In this document: positions 53,197-63,275 of the stretch, in pieces
Layout: each line of letters starts with the position of its first letter
How positions within the stretch are numbered: the stretch's first letter is position 1
Assembly (NCBI GenBank): GCA_017512705.1
Contig: JAFWEX010000150.1
Location: 348,365-412,364, forward strand
DNA length: 64,000 nt
Direction of reading: 5' to 3'
DNA from: Paenibacillus sp.
Lineage (GTDB): Bacteria > Bacillota > Bacilli > Paenibacillales > Paenibacillaceae
Notes under the pieces: model-generated
The model's database searches: none
The model's input: the letters and a program-made list of their open reading frames with translations, nothing else
Told to the model about the DNA's origin: nothing
Made by a program: the position numbers and the translations under genes

Positions 53197-53584
53197 GTAT
53201 GTGTCCTCCCTTCTCTTGACTTCCTTCTGCCAGAGCGTCTGCTACAATCGACACGATATCCTTCTCTTCAATTCCGAGTTCCTGCATTCCGGTCAGAAAA
53301 CGATCCAGCAGTTCACCGGCCATCTCTTTTTTGATCATCATGATTTTTCTCTCCTCACCTGTTACATATCTGCCCAAGCCCCGCTTCGTTTCAACCACTT
53401 CTTCTCGCTCCAGTTCCTGGAATGTTCGCTGTATTGTATTCGGATTAATCTGCAATTCAGCAGCGAGTTCACGAACCGATGGAATTTTATCTCCTGCCTT
53501 AAGGGCACCGGTTACAATCTGCCGCTTAATGTATTGCATGATCTGTAAATAGATCGGTAAATTATTATCAAATTCTATAGACAC
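53189..53584 (-). CDS. GntR/YtrA-family repressor
   Basis: 131 residues: winged helix (NLPIYLQIMQYIKRQIVTGAL, IPSVRELAAELQINPNTIQR split around the recognition helix, GLGRYV) and a short helical YtrA-type dimer domain, no ligand domain. First gene of the operon and probably autoregulatory: its promoter carries an inverted repeat exactly between -35 and -10. Confidence 0.9.
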   Translation of the reverse strand: MSIEFDNNLPIYLQIMQYIKRQIVTGALKAGDKIPSVRELAAELQINPNTIQRTFQELEREEVVETKRGLGRYVTGEERKIMMIKKEMAGELLDRFLTGMQELGIEEKDIVSIVADALAEGSQEKGGHIHE

Positions 53585-53622
53585 AATGTTCTCGCTCCTT
53601 TCTGTATTGGTGTTCTAGTTAC

Positions 53623-53651
53623 ATAGTACACTAGTGCTATAGTGTTGTAAA
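53623..53651 (-). promoter_or_regulatory. promoter and operator of the first GntR-ABC operon
   Basis: Minus strand TTTACA (53646-53651), 17-base spacer, TACTAT (53623-53628). The spacer holds ACACTA-N6-TAGTGT (53628-53645), so a bound dimer would block polymerase. Confidence 0.7.
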
Positions 53652-53681
53652 GCCTATTTTGAAACGTCGTCTGAATGCCAA

Positions 53682-53709
53682 TAAAAAAAGCAGGTCACAA
53701 TGACCTGCT
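53682..53709 (-). terminator. terminator after the STM3941-like gene
   Basis: GCAGGTCA-CAA-TGACCTGC with seven T on the minus strand. Confidence 0.85.
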
Positions 53710-53806
53710 CCTCTACACTTTATCCGGTATACAGAACGATTTTTCCGTCTTCTGCGCCAGCTTATTTAAGCTTTCGCTATTTCTCTTGGTCGAGACTGCC
53801 TAATGC

Positions 53807-54346
53807 TCACCTTGGTATGGTATCTTGGACACGCTGCCATTGATTAATCATCATGAGATACAGTTGATCAAGGGGCAACGTAATGCTGTTCTGAGGGATA
53901 CTGATCGTCGCATCAACCATGTTAGTGCTCGCCGTCATCAGTTTTCGCTTCACCCCGCTCTGACGCTCCAGGAACGCCTGTTCATCTTTCAATTTGACGC
54001 CAATCATTTGTTGTCCCATGAGCTCATACATAAAAATATGTTCAACATCCTCCCAGCTTATGTCGCCGCCTGAGGTATAAGAGGAAGAATCGATAAATCC
54101 ACGTTCATTAATCACAAAGGAAGGTTCTTTCTTAATCATCTTTACCAGATAGTATACGAAACATAATCCAAAAAAGAGAATGGATAACAGGCCAATCACC
54201 CTCGAAATCATTGAAGAACCCGCATCTTCTGACGGGTCAAACATCAGAAATAATCCAGCGCCTACAAAAAGCGCCGATCCGGCGGCAAACCAAGCCATTC
54301 GCCCCCTGCTCGGATACTCCACGTGCTGTTCATAAGATGTGTTCAA
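53807..54346 (-). CDS. STM3941-like membrane protein
   Basis: 179 residues: two membrane helices (about 18-40 and 52-72) and a cytoplasmic PH-like part with FVINERGFID, ISWEDVEHIFMYE and a final strand/helix region. Start is the TTG at 54346 with AAGGAGG at 9 bases; the frame extends further upstream without a site. Function unknown. Confidence 0.75.
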   Translation of the reverse strand: MNTSYEQHVEYPSRGRMAWFAAGSALFVGAGLFLMFDPSEDAGSSMISRVIGLLSILFFGLCFVYYLVKMIKKEPSFVINERGFIDSSSYTSGGDISWEDVEHIFMYELMGQQMIGVKLKDEQAFLERQSGVKRKLMTASTNMVDATISIPQNSITLPLDQLYLMMINQWQRVQDTIPR

Positions 54347-54586
54347 GTGTAATTTCCTCCTTCTAGCCACTAAATCATGCGCAGAACAAAACAAATATAA
54401 ACTAACTGCATTGTACATTAAACCATTACAACATATTTTTAAACACGTCGCCTCTGTTCACTCCCTCGCTGTAAATTCCTAGCCTGATTCCGTTCAGCAA
54501 GTTATTGTCCTGTACTTGTCTTTCCGTTAATATAAATGGAAAGCTTAGGAAATTATTCAATCTGAATGATAGTGGGAGGGCTAATG

Positions 54587-56605
54587 ATGAACGGACAACG
54601 CGGCATAACTTCGGAAGATCTATATCAGATAACATGGGTTAATGATCCAGTTCCATCTCCCCAAGGTGGACTTCTGGTATATGTAAGTCGGCAAATCAAT
54701 GACCAACGCGATGGATATCGCTCTCATCTGAGACTGATTCATCTTGAGACCAGAAAGGACAAGCCTTTTACTTTCGGAGAACATGATCACTCCCCTTCCT
54801 GGTCACCAGATGGAACGCAGATTGCGTTTATACGAAAGGTGAGTGGGCAGTCTCAAGTGTGGCTCATTCCTTCGGACGGTGGAGAAGCTCAGCAGATCAG
54901 TCATCTGCAACATGGTGTGACTTCCTTCTTATGGTCGCCTGATGGCAAGTCATTGCTTGTAAAGTCTTCTGTAGACATCGATGAAAAACAGGACGGAAGT
55001 GCTACAGCAAGTTCCAATGAAGATAGTACAAGCAGTGTCCTGCCTCAGGAAATTATCGTAGACCGAATCCATATGAAATCCGACAGTGGTGGACTGTGGA
55101 ATGGCAGACGCAATCATCTTTTTATGATCACGCTAACCTGCTCGGAAGCTATCCCTGTAACCTCCGGCCACTACGATATTGGTGATTACGCCTGGTCACC
55201 TGATGGAACCCGAATTGCCTGGATTACCACGATGCCTGAAGAAGGCAATAATCATAGTGACTTTACTCTAACCAATCATGTGTACATGTCCAGACCTGAT
55301 GGATCAGATATACAACAACTCACATCCGAAGGATACACCTTCCATAGGCTTAGTTTTGCTCCAGATGCACAGTCACTAGCCCTTCTTGCGAGTGACCGTT
55401 CCTATGGCAATGCTACACTTGTGAAGCTATATACACTCCCCATATCGGGCGGGACACCTGTCTGTCTAAGTACAGATTGGGATGTACAGATCAATCATAG
55501 CCTTGTTGGTGACATGCGCTCTCATCTTGTTCCTACTGGCCCGGTATATTCACAAGACGGCTCGTCCATTCTCTGTCTTGCCTCTGTACATGGCAGTGTA
55601 CGCATAGCCCGTTTTGCATTAGATGGGAGTCATGTCGATTATATGTTGCCTGAGGAGTGCGAGGTATACCAGTTCTCCGAGCTGCCACAAGGGTCGATCG
55701 TGGCCGCTGTAGCCGACACGCAGCATCCGGGGGACTTGTATCTATATGAACAACCGGGTAACTCCGAGATTGAATCTGTGCGGCTCACTCGGAGTAATCC
55801 GCAGCTGGAGCACGACATTCAGCTTAGTACACCGGAAACCTTCTGGTATGAATCTTCAGATGGACTGCAGATGCAAGGCTGGATTATGAAACCTTACGGC
55901 ATGGTTGATGGTGTCAAAGTTCCGACCATTCTTGAGATCCATGGCGGCCCCCACATGATGTACGGTTTCACATTTATGCAGGAGTTCCAACTCCTTGCCG
56001 CTCAAGGTTATGCTGTGATGTATATGAATCCACGTGGTAGCCTTGGATATGGACAGCAATTTGTGAATGCTTGTCGCGGAGATTACGGCGGCGGAGATTA
56101 TCACGACCTGATGGAGTGCGTCGATTATGCATTGTCACAGTATGCTTTCATCGATGCATCCAGACTGGGTGTAACCGGCGGGAGCTACGGTGGTTTTATG
56201 ACCAATTGGATCGTAGGACATACCGATCGATTCAAAGCTGCGGTTACTCAGCGTTCCATCTCTAACTGGATATCATTCTACGGAGTCAGTGATATCGGAT
56301 ATTTCTTTACAGAGGATCAGATTGGTGGCAACGCATGGGAAGACACAGAGAAATTGTGGAAACATTCGCCGCTTGCTTATGTTAGTAACGTGCAGACACC
56401 ACTGCTTATTCTTCACAGTGAAGAAGATCTACGTTGCCCGATAGAACAAGCAGAGCAACTGTATGTTGCATTGAAACGACGTAAACAGATAACACGGCTT
56501 GTTCGTTTCCCTGGGGCTAACCACGAATTATCCCGCTCCGGTAATCCTCATCTAAGGGTAAGACGTTTAGAGCATATCATTGGGTGGTTTAGCGAATACC
56601 TATAA
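54587..56605 (+). CDS. S9-family (prolyl oligopeptidase-type) peptidase
   Basis: 672 residues. N-terminal beta-propeller with repeated WSPDGT blades (for example SPSWSPDGTQIAFIRK and YAWSPDGTRIAWI), then an alpha/beta-hydrolase domain: ILEIHGGPH oxyanion region, catalytic Ser in VTGGSYGGFMTNW, Asp in LHSEEDLRCPIEQ, His in FPGANHELSR. Acyl-aminoacyl/dipeptidyl peptidase type, cytosolic since no signal peptide. Start ATG at 54587, six bases after GGGAGGG. Confidence 0.93.
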   Translation: MNGQRGITSEDLYQITWVNDPVPSPQGGLLVYVSRQINDQRDGYRSHLRLIHLETRKDKPFTFGEHDHSPSWSPDGTQIAFIRKVSGQSQVWLIPSDGGEAQQISHLQHGVTSFLWSPDGKSLLVKSSVDIDEKQDGSATASSNEDSTSSVLPQEIIVDRIHMKSDSGGLWNGRRNHLFMITLTCSEAIPVTSGHYDIGDYAWSPDGTRIAWITTMPEEGNNHSDFTLTNHVYMSRPDGSDIQQLTSEGYTFHRLSFAPDAQSLALLASDRSYGNATLVKLYTLPISGGTPVCLSTDWDVQINHSLVGDMRSHLVPTGPVYSQDGSSILCLASVHGSVRIARFALDGSHVDYMLPEECEVYQFSELPQGSIVAAVADTQHPGDLYLYEQPGNSEIESVRLTRSNPQLEHDIQLSTPETFWYESSDGLQMQGWIMKPYGMVDGVKVPTILEIHGGPHMMYGFTFMQEFQLLAAQGYAVMYMNPRGSLGYGQQFVNACRGDYGGGDYHDLMECVDYALSQYAFIDASRLGVTGGSYGGFMTNWIVGHTDRFKAAVTQRSISNWISFYGVSDIGYFFTEDQIGGNAWEDTEKLWKHSPLAYVSNVQTPLLILHSEEDLRCPIEQAEQLYVALKRRKQITRLVRFPGANHELSRSGNPHLRVRRLEHIIGWFSEYL

Positions 56606-56737
56606 TGTTCACCTAAACGGGATTAGTGAATCACACCGGAGGATACTATTCCATAGCCGATGTTGTGCAGCTCATGAAATTAAGCCATAAATTGTAGTGA
56701 TATAGTGCAGTGATATAAGTACTGTAAACATAATAAG

Positions 56738-56784
56738 AGCCGTTTGCCTGGAAATGCTAGATTCCAGGCAAACGGCTTTGCTAT
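56738..56784. terminator. bidirectional terminator
   Basis: Perfect 16-bp stem AGCCGTTTGCCTGGAA / TTCCAGGCAAACGGCT between convergent genes. Confidence 0.85.
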
Positions 56785-56813
56785 TTTGGAGTTCAGAAGA
56801 AATATTAACTTGC

Positions 56814-57503
56814 TTATTCCTCTCCCCAGATAACCGTTATTTCATTCAATTCCTCATTATCCGCAGACATACTACCTGTAATGGTTACAGCGTATTTGCC
56901 CTCCTCACGACCAATAATATTGAATTCATCCGTCTGGATATCCTCACTGTTCTGAGTCAAATTTTTGGTCAGATAATAGTTCTTGTAAGAGGTGCCGATA
57001 GTCAAGAGGCTTTCTTTGGTTGTGTAGGTAAGAGATACTTTCTTGTTCCCATCTACTGTGCTTTCAATAAGACTGGTGGCTTTTGCATCCTTCGGGAATG
57101 GGAAGTCAGCAGGCAGGTATTTGGACTTCACTCCTGAAGCTTGGGTATTCATCTCTGTCGAAGGTGATTTTGATTCACCAGCATTATTGGATGAAGATCC
57201 TCCTGAGAAGCTTGAAGAACCAATACTAACTTTATTATTTTTAGCATCATACTTCACATCCGTATCCAGTGCTTCGGCAATAGAACGAACCGGAAGATAT
57301 GTACTACCATCATAGGTGATAGGCGCAAGCTTTGTTCCTTGATCCCCTTTGGGTGTGAATTTCTGTCCGTTTACTTCAATAGATAAACCGTGGTTCAGAT
57401 ATGCCTTGATCGTTTCAAGTTTAGTACCTGCGTATACTCCTGCCGATCCTGTTAGTACCAAGGTAAATACACCCGCAGTAATTAGCCATTTTCTATTATT
57501 CAT
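56814..57503 (-). CDS. second exported stalk-domain protein
   Basis: 229 residues. Signal peptide (MNNRKWLITAGVF..., cleavage near VYA-G), stalk domain with YLNHGLSIEVNGQ and TYDGSTYLPVRSIAEALD, a Ser/Gly/Asn linker, then a beta-rich domain (about 125-229). The N-terminal half resembles the protein at 14803-15510, but the C-terminal domain is different. GGAGG lies 9 bases before the ATG at 57503. Surface role inferred. Confidence 0.8.
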   Translation of the reverse strand: MNNRKWLITAGVFTLVLTGSAGVYAGTKLETIKAYLNHGLSIEVNGQKFTPKGDQGTKLAPITYDGSTYLPVRSIAEALDTDVKYDAKNNKVSIGSSSFSGGSSSNNAGESKSPSTEMNTQASGVKSKYLPADFPFPKDAKATSLIESTVDGNKKVSLTYTTKESLLTIGTSYKNYYLTKNLTQNSEDIQTDEFNIIGREEGKYAVTITGSMSADNEELNEITVIWGEE

Positions 57504-57716
57504 GTTCATTCGCCTCCAAGGTCCAGTTTATGGATCAGTATAGACTTTAAGAATCAATCCAAACTAATTACAACAAATATAGTTCGCATAACAAGGCATG
57601 ATGTAACTCAAAATGTTGACACATCTGATGTTAGCCATATCATAAGCACAGGATAGCATGTTGTAAACGTCATATCCTCAAAACGGGACTTGCGGCATAC
57701 AAAAATAGTTTAGAAG

Positions 57717-57745
57717 TTGCGAAAATAGAAGAAGTATTAGATAAT
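57717..57745 (+). promoter_or_regulatory. sigma-A promoter of the C-S lyase gene
   Basis: TTGCGA, 17-base spacer, GATAAT; 74 bases before the ATG. The preceding gap from 57510 is AT-rich with no gene seen. Confidence 0.5.
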
Positions 57746-57818
57746 AATGTTTTGTTTAAAGAACATCACAACCAAAATCGTTACACCCAACCAATGAACC
57801 AAGGAGGGCTTCTTTTTT

Positions 57819-58997
57819 ATGATAAATCAAAGTTCGTTCGATACACCGATTCCCCGGTTATCTACAGCTTCCGAGAAATGGGACGGGCTGGAGAAAATCT
57901 TCGGTGTAGCAGATGCACTTCCCATGTGGGTGGCCGACATGGATTTCGCCGCTCCTCCATCTGTTATTGAAGCATTACAAACCCGTATGGCTCACGGGAT
58001 CTTTGGCTATACACTGCGTACCGAGGCTTATCACGCTGCAGTCGCAAACTGGATGGAACGCCGTCACAACTGGAAAATCGAAGCGGACTGGATCGTCTTC
58101 ACACCAGGGATTGTGCCAGCGCTTAGCATCGCGGTTCAACAATTCACTTCGCCAGGTGATGCTGTAGTCATTCAGCCCCCCGTATATCCTCCCTTTTATG
58201 ATGTAGTACAGAACCAAGGCCGGGAACTCATTACTAATCCATTGATCGAGAAGCAAGGGCGATATACCATGGATCTGGATCAGCTTGAGACAAGTCTGAA
58301 GACGGGCAAGGTCAAAATGCTCATCCTTTGCAGTCCACAAAATCCGGTTGGTCGAGTATGGACTCGTGAAGAGCTGGAAGAACTTGCGGCGCTATGTGTG
58401 AAGTATAATGTACTTATCGTTTCGGATGAGATTCATGCTGATCTCATCTATGAGCGCGGAACCCATACACCATTAAGTCTGATCTCGGGAGCGATCGCAG
58501 ATCAGAGCATCATCTGCACAGCACCGAGCAAAACGTTTAATATCCCCGGATTATGTACATCCAACATCATTATTCCCAATGCCGAATTGCGGGAGCGTTT
58601 CGCCCTAGGTGTTCGCACAATGGGATTGTCCAGCGTCAGCACATTAGGAGCTGCTGCCACCGAGGCTGCATATAATGGAGGAGAAGATTGGCTTGACCAA
58701 TGTCTTGCTTACATTCGTGGTAATATGGAATACGTGCAGCAATTTATTTCAGAGCATATGCCAAGTGTCAAGGTCCATCTGCCTGAAGCAACCTACTTGT
58801 TATGGGTCGATTTCAGGGGGCTTGGCTTGTCACATGCTCAATTAAGTCATAAACTGCTTCATGAAGCTGGACTTGCCTTTAATGACGGCATTGTATTCGG
58901 CAAAGAAAGTGCCGGATTCATGCGAATTAACGTAGCCTGCCCACGAGCCACGGTTGAAGAAGCCATGCGTAGATTGTTGGTATTGGTTGATAAGTAA
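57819..58997 (+). CDS. patB: PatB/MalY-type cystathionine beta-lyase or aminotransferase
   Basis: 392-residue PLP enzyme, fold type I. Family start (FDTPIPRLSTASEKWDGLEK), ALPMWVADMDFAAPP, CSPQNPVGRVW, VSDEIHADLIY, and Schiff-base Lys in APSKTFNIPGL, then C-terminal RINVACPR. Cleaves C-S bonds of cystathionine or related amino acids to thiol, pyruvate and ammonia. AAGGAGGG about 10 bases before the ATG at 57819. Monocistronic. Confidence 0.9.
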   Translation: MINQSSFDTPIPRLSTASEKWDGLEKIFGVADALPMWVADMDFAAPPSVIEALQTRMAHGIFGYTLRTEAYHAAVANWMERRHNWKIEADWIVFTPGIVPALSIAVQQFTSPGDAVVIQPPVYPPFYDVVQNQGRELITNPLIEKQGRYTMDLDQLETSLKTGKVKMLILCSPQNPVGRVWTREELEELAALCVKYNVLIVSDEIHADLIYERGTHTPLSLISGAIADQSIICTAPSKTFNIPGLCTSNIIIPNAELRERFALGVRTMGLSSVSTLGAAATEAAYNGGEDWLDQCLAYIRGNMEYVQQFISEHMPSVKVHLPEATYLLWVDFRGLGLSHAQLSHKLLHEAGLAFNDGIVFGKESAGFMRINVACPRATVEEAMRRLLVLVDK

Positions 58998-59002
58998 ACA
59001 AT

Positions 59003-59060
59003 AGGGTATCTCGCATCTTGCCATGAATCTTCATGGTTAACTGTGGGACGCCCTCTTTTT
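59003..59060 (+). terminator. probable terminator after patB
   Basis: Inner hairpin CCATGAA-TC-TTCATGG inside outer arms AGGG / CCCT, then CTTTTTT. Confidence 0.5.
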
Positions 59061-59148
59061 TATCTCAAACTTGATCTCCGCATGCCTTTCAGCTTCTTAT
59101 CGTTCACGATCACTAGGCTTGTACCTCTTACCATGTTCAACAAACTGA

Positions 59149-60033
59149 TCATTTCGATTTTTTACTTATCTCTTGGCTAACTTTAGCGTAGATTGCTGAT
59201 ACATTCTGCTCCAGCTTGTGAATATTCTCATTCACACCTGCCCACTTCTCAGCGGAAGAGGCCAAGGAATTCATATCACGTAGAACTTGAGCGGGTTCGC
59301 CATTTTTCAGCGTTTGCTTTAATGATCGGAACGCATTCGAATATCTTTCCCTGGATAAGCTGATTTGCTTTTTGGCTGTTTGGATCTGTTTTTGCACAGT
59401 ATTCGCTCCATTCAACATCGTTCGCAGTCTCTTCATCTCGTTCGTTTTGAGTTTGCGTACCTCGGCAAGGTTCATCTTCTTCAGACGAATCTCTTCACGT
59501 GCCAGCTGTACCATCGGTTTTAAGGCCTCGGTCTGAGTCCGAATGGCTGAACTTAACTCTTTGCTTTGAAAGGCCTTGGCTGCCGACAATTGCTGATTCA
59601 ACGAGCTATAGAGTGTAAACAAAGGTTCATAGCGCGCTTGCGTCTGTTCCAGACTCTGTTGAAGCAAGGCCAATTTTGTTGCGTCAATGCCACTGATAGC
59701 CTTACGAAGCCGTCTCAATTCAGTAGAATTGATCCCACGCAGTTGCTTGATCTTTTGTTCCCACATCTCGTTATGAATCTTCCATCTCCCGGCATTCTCG
59801 TACGATTGCTGCAAGGAACGTTTGGTCTGTGCATCAGCCTTGTTCAGCACCGTGTTCCAAGCTTTTTGCGCCGTTACATTCAGCTCAATCCCCTCACCAT
59901 GAACTGCTGTTGTACTCCCAATCATTCCGAAGCTGAACATTACAGCAAACATCACCATGAATCTGGATAATACGGATTGTCTGCCCCGTATTTGAGGCTT
60001 TATCAACAGTCTCTTCTCTCCGCTTAAATGCAT
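59149..60033 (-). CDS. secreted coiled-coil protein
   Basis: 294 residues. N-terminal basic stretch and hydrophobic export signal (about 20-45, cleavage near VHG-E), then almost entirely helical, rich in Lys, Gln, Leu and Ala with heptad spacing (for example the run LRGINSTELRRLRKAI). No enzyme motif. AAGGGGTG precedes the ATG at 60033. Function unknown; a surface scaffold is a guess. Confidence 0.7.
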   Translation of the reverse strand: MHLSGEKRLLIKPQIRGRQSVLSRFMVMFAVMFSFGMIGSTTAVHGEGIELNVTAQKAWNTVLNKADAQTKRSLQQSYENAGRWKIHNEMWEQKIKQLRGINSTELRRLRKAISGIDATKLALLQQSLEQTQARYEPLFTLYSSLNQQLSAAKAFQSKELSSAIRTQTEALKPMVQLAREEIRLKKMNLAEVRKLKTNEMKRLRTMLNGANTVQKQIQTAKKQISLSRERYSNAFRSLKQTLKNGEPAQVLRDMNSLASSAEKWAGVNENIHKLEQNVSAIYAKVSQEISKKSK

Positions 60034-60153
60034 ATCCGTCTACACCCCTTCTTCGCAAATTAGGTTTAAATTCCCCACCGCTATTCACTCTGAGCGCGGC
60101 ATCCTTCGAGTAAAAGATTCAAAGTTAGCCATAGAATGACTCGGCTAACGACA

Positions 60154-60200
60154 AAAAAGCACCCGCAAGTCAGGCATGTGCCTGCTCTTACGGGTGCTTC
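60154..60200 (-). terminator. terminator of the second GntR-ABC operon
   Basis: GCACCCG / CGGGTGC outer and AGGCA / TGCCT inner stems, six T on the minus strand. The remaining bases to 60358 hold nothing I recognise. Confidence 0.75.
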
Positions 60201-60358
60201 CCTCTTGAGCCGTTCCCTATGAGATTCGAATTCAATGAATCAACGAATCGCTTGAATCTTTACTTTTTTCTAATATATTCCATGCGAATAAATTGGTCAA
60301 GCTCTAATGTAAATCCTCGCGAAATTCAATATTATGCACAAACAGTGAATACACGCCC

Positions 60359-62398
60359 TTAAGGATCTATCAAAATCGCTCTCATTTCCTCGGTCAGGTC
60401 TTCCTCTTTTAACATCATATAGACGTTCTGGCCTTTGATAAAATTAAGTTTGATCTGATAGAAGGTGCCATCCTCCGTGTAATCCCCTGATCTCTGGCGT
60501 TGAAGCAATTCGCTAATAATTTTTTTATTCTTGGTAGCGACCTTCTTATTCCCTTTCACATTTTCATCTATAAATTGCGGATCAGGATAGACCCATCTAA
60601 CCTTACCTGGGCTATCGATCTCCTGTTTGATAAACTGCGCCGAAGCAATTTCATCTGTGGATACCTGCAACTGATCGTACAGATTATTTTCTTTGAGCCA
60701 TGCAATCAAACGGGTATAGGTTGGTTTAATTGAATACGTTGAACTAAGATTAGGGCTATCCAGTACCCTTTTTGATGATAACTCAGCCCGGTAATCTTGA
60801 TAGACCTCAGCTGACGCAATAGACTCCCATTGGGATTCCTGATCATCATACGTTTGATCTAAAATTTCTGCTTTTAGCAGATCTTTAAATTCACGAATGA
60901 GCTGCGGGTTACTAATGTACACAGCACGATCGCCTAGAAGACTTGAACGGATACCGATGCTTCGGACGTCATTGTCCAGTGCATAGGTTCCATAGCTGAC
61001 AACTTTATAATCTTCGAAGTTCTTCATATTCTTAAACTCTTGTTGAAAACTGGATTCCTGAACCATATATTCCCGCGATAACGTCTTTCCGTTTTTCAAT
61101 ATATAGTCAATTTGGACACGCTCTTCATCAGGTATATAGTGATTTTGTCCCCTGATATTCAAAGCCTGACCAGCATCAACAATGCTCTGATGAAGTGTAA
61201 GGACAGCATCAATATATCCGATAGAGTTAGAGTACAGCTGTTCATCATCCAGCTTTACAGACCGATTATCGACATAAATATACTGGTCGCCGCCGATACG
61301 CACCTTCTCTACATTATTTTTGGAAGGTACATTTGCTGCATAACCGTTCCAGTTCGCGACAGGTACGTACAGGATTAGCGCTGCTACAATTCCATATAAC
61401 GCAAACCGTGGAAGGATATTGCCGCTCCAGATCAGCCAGGTTTTGCGAATGATCATCTCGGCTCCAATGTACCCCACAATACCTCCAAGGATGTATCCTG
61501 CAACGCCCCATATCTGGGGATTTCCGGGTGAAATCATTGAAAGATAAGCACCACTAAGCAAAACAACCGTGAACATGAAGCCAAAACGGAAAATTGGTTT
61601 TACAATTCCGAAGGTAATGGCTTGTGTTGCTGATTCTACATGCCGTTTACGGTACAAAAGATACGATAGAACGCTTAATAGTACGGTCAACGCAGCATAG
61701 ATACTAAGCTCGCTCCAGTCCGGAGGAATACTCAGGCTAGTGAGACGTGAGATCGGAGATATCATCTCTGCCTGAAATTTAGAAGCTTTCTCCGGGTAGC
61801 CAAACAAATAACGCTGCAGATGCAATTCAAACGCACCCCAGAAAATAAGTGGAATCAGGCAGATTCCATATACGGTAAGTCCCTGTAGAATAGACTGCCC
61901 GATACACATACCCACCGTCACTGCCATTGTAAACATGAACAGGGAGATCACACTCATCGTCAATCCCCACATGGAGATGACTGTTCCGTCGAAGCTAAAG
62001 GCAGGTTCAACCAGAGTTGCTGATACCCAGCCGGTAACTCCAGCGGTGATCCAGATGGGAACCAAAATCATCACATAACCAGTCAACAGGTTCATCGTAA
62101 GCAAATGTTTACGCTGCAACGGCAAACTATGATATACATCCGCAGGACCGCCCGCTTGAATGTAGCGGAACAGGAATAGAGCCATCACAACCGGGATTGT
62201 AACTGCGAAGAGCCAGTGAAATTCTCCATTCGCTCTAAATAGACTGCTAATCTCCTCTGGAACATCCCGTATCTGTGTACCGATGTACAGGGGAAGTGAA
62301 AATAATAAAAGAAGCAGATAGACAATGCCCAGCCATCCATGTTGTCTGAAGTTTTGGTACAGGAAGCCGCGGTTAAAGTATAATCGGTTGAATGTCAT
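60359..62398 (-). CDS. large ABC-2-type permease, YtrC/D-like with extracytoplasmic C-terminal region
   Basis: 679 residues. Six to eight helices in the first ~330 residues plus one near 350-370, then a long hydrophilic C-terminal part (about 380-679) of the DUF6449 type, which suggests ligand sensing outside the membrane. Starts 26 bases inside the ATPase gene; GGAGGG lies 9 bases before the ATG at 62398, so the frame seven codons longer is not used. Third gene of the operon. Confidence 0.82.
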   Translation of the reverse strand: MTFNRLYFNRGFLYQNFRQHGWLGIVYLLLLLFSLPLYIGTQIRDVPEEISSLFRANGEFHWLFAVTIPVVMALFLFRYIQAGGPADVYHSLPLQRKHLLTMNLLTGYVMILVPIWITAGVTGWVSATLVEPAFSFDGTVISMWGLTMSVISLFMFTMAVTVGMCIGQSILQGLTVYGICLIPLIFWGAFELHLQRYLFGYPEKASKFQAEMISPISRLTSLSIPPDWSELSIYAALTVLLSVLSYLLYRKRHVESATQAITFGIVKPIFRFGFMFTVVLLSGAYLSMISPGNPQIWGVAGYILGGIVGYIGAEMIIRKTWLIWSGNILPRFALYGIVAALILYVPVANWNGYAANVPSKNNVEKVRIGGDQYIYVDNRSVKLDDEQLYSNSIGYIDAVLTLHQSIVDAGQALNIRGQNHYIPDEERVQIDYILKNGKTLSREYMVQESSFQQEFKNMKNFEDYKVVSYGTYALDNDVRSIGIRSSLLGDRAVYISNPQLIREFKDLLKAEILDQTYDDQESQWESIASAEVYQDYRAELSSKRVLDSPNLSSTYSIKPTYTRLIAWLKENNLYDQLQVSTDEIASAQFIKQEIDSPGKVRWVYPDPQFIDENVKGNKKVATKNKKIISELLQRQRSGDYTEDGTFYQIKLNFIKGQNVYMMLKEEDLTEEMRAILIDP

Positions 62399-63275
62399 AC
62401 CCTGCACCCTCCATTTCATAGATGAAAATTTCCTCCAGCGTTAAGGGCAATACATCCAGCAAGTACGGGTCATGTAGACGGAATTGTTCGGTGACTTGCT
62501 CGCGTTGACCTTTAACAATGTATAAGGAGACACTTCCCCTTTTTTCTTCATGCAAAATGTGAATCTGTTCTTTCAGAACACCGGCATGATCCGGATGACG
62601 GAAAGCAACCTGAATCTTGTGGGTATCGGCTTTGAGATCATCGAGATCCTTCTGGACAATAATCTGTCCTTTGTGCATGATCCCGACATGGTCACAGAGA
62701 TCTTCAATCTCCCGCAAATTGTGAGATGAGATGATGATCGTTACCTGGCGCTCTGCCGCTTCCTGGAACAGCAAATTTTTGATCTGTTGCCGCATAACCG
62801 GATCAAGGCCATCAATAGGCTCATCCATAAGCAGTATTTCCGGCATACAGCTGAGTCCCAACCATACCGCAGCTTGACGGCGCATGCCTTTGGACATGCG
62901 ATGTAGCTTGCGTTTTACATCTAATTTGAAGACAGAGGCCAGCTGCTTGAAGCGCTCCTCGCTCCAGCTTGGATAGATTGAACGATAAAATGCAGCCATG
63001 TGATGAATTGAAGATTGCGGGAAAAAATATGGGGAATCTGCCATAAAAATCGTGCGGCCTTTCAGGTCCATATTTTCGTAAATATCAGTTCCATTAATGC
63101 GTACCGTTCCGCTGTCTTGACGATAAATGCCTGCGATCATCTTGAGCAGAGATGTTTTACCTGCACCGTTGGAACCAAGCAAACCGTAGATCGATCCCTT
63201 ATGTATCTGCATCGTGACGCCATCGACGGCCTTCTCACTCTCAAAAGTTTTCATGACTTGATTCAGCTCAATCAT
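62373..63275 (-). CDS. ABC transporter ATP-binding protein (second cassette)
   Basis: 300 residues. Walker A GLLGSNGAGKTSL, signature RMSKGMRRQAAV, Walker B ILLMDEPIDGLD, switch ISSHN; an extra 80-residue C-terminal domain. Signature and order like YtrB. AAGGAGG precedes the ATG; overlaps the regulator gene by 8 bases. Confidence 0.92.
   Translation of the reverse strand: MIELNQVMKTFESEKAVDGVTMQIHKGSIYGLLGSNGAGKTSLLKMIAGIYRQDSGTVRINGTDIYENMDLKGRTIFMADSPYFFPQSSIHHMAAFYRSIYPSWSEERFKQLASVFKLDVKRKLHRMSKGMRRQAAVWLGLSCMPEILLMDEPIDGLDPVMRQQIKNLLFQEAAERQVTIIISSHNLREIEDLCDHVGIMHKGQIIVQKDLDDLKADTHKIQVAFRHPDHAGVLKEQIHILHEEKRGSVSLYIVKGQREQVTEQFRLHDPYLLDVLPLTLEEIFIYEMEGAGYDIQPIIL

Noticed and set aside
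57752-57970. Frame overlapping the start of the C-S lyase gene
   Set aside because: Wrong frame relative to the conserved enzyme and no independent ribosome site.
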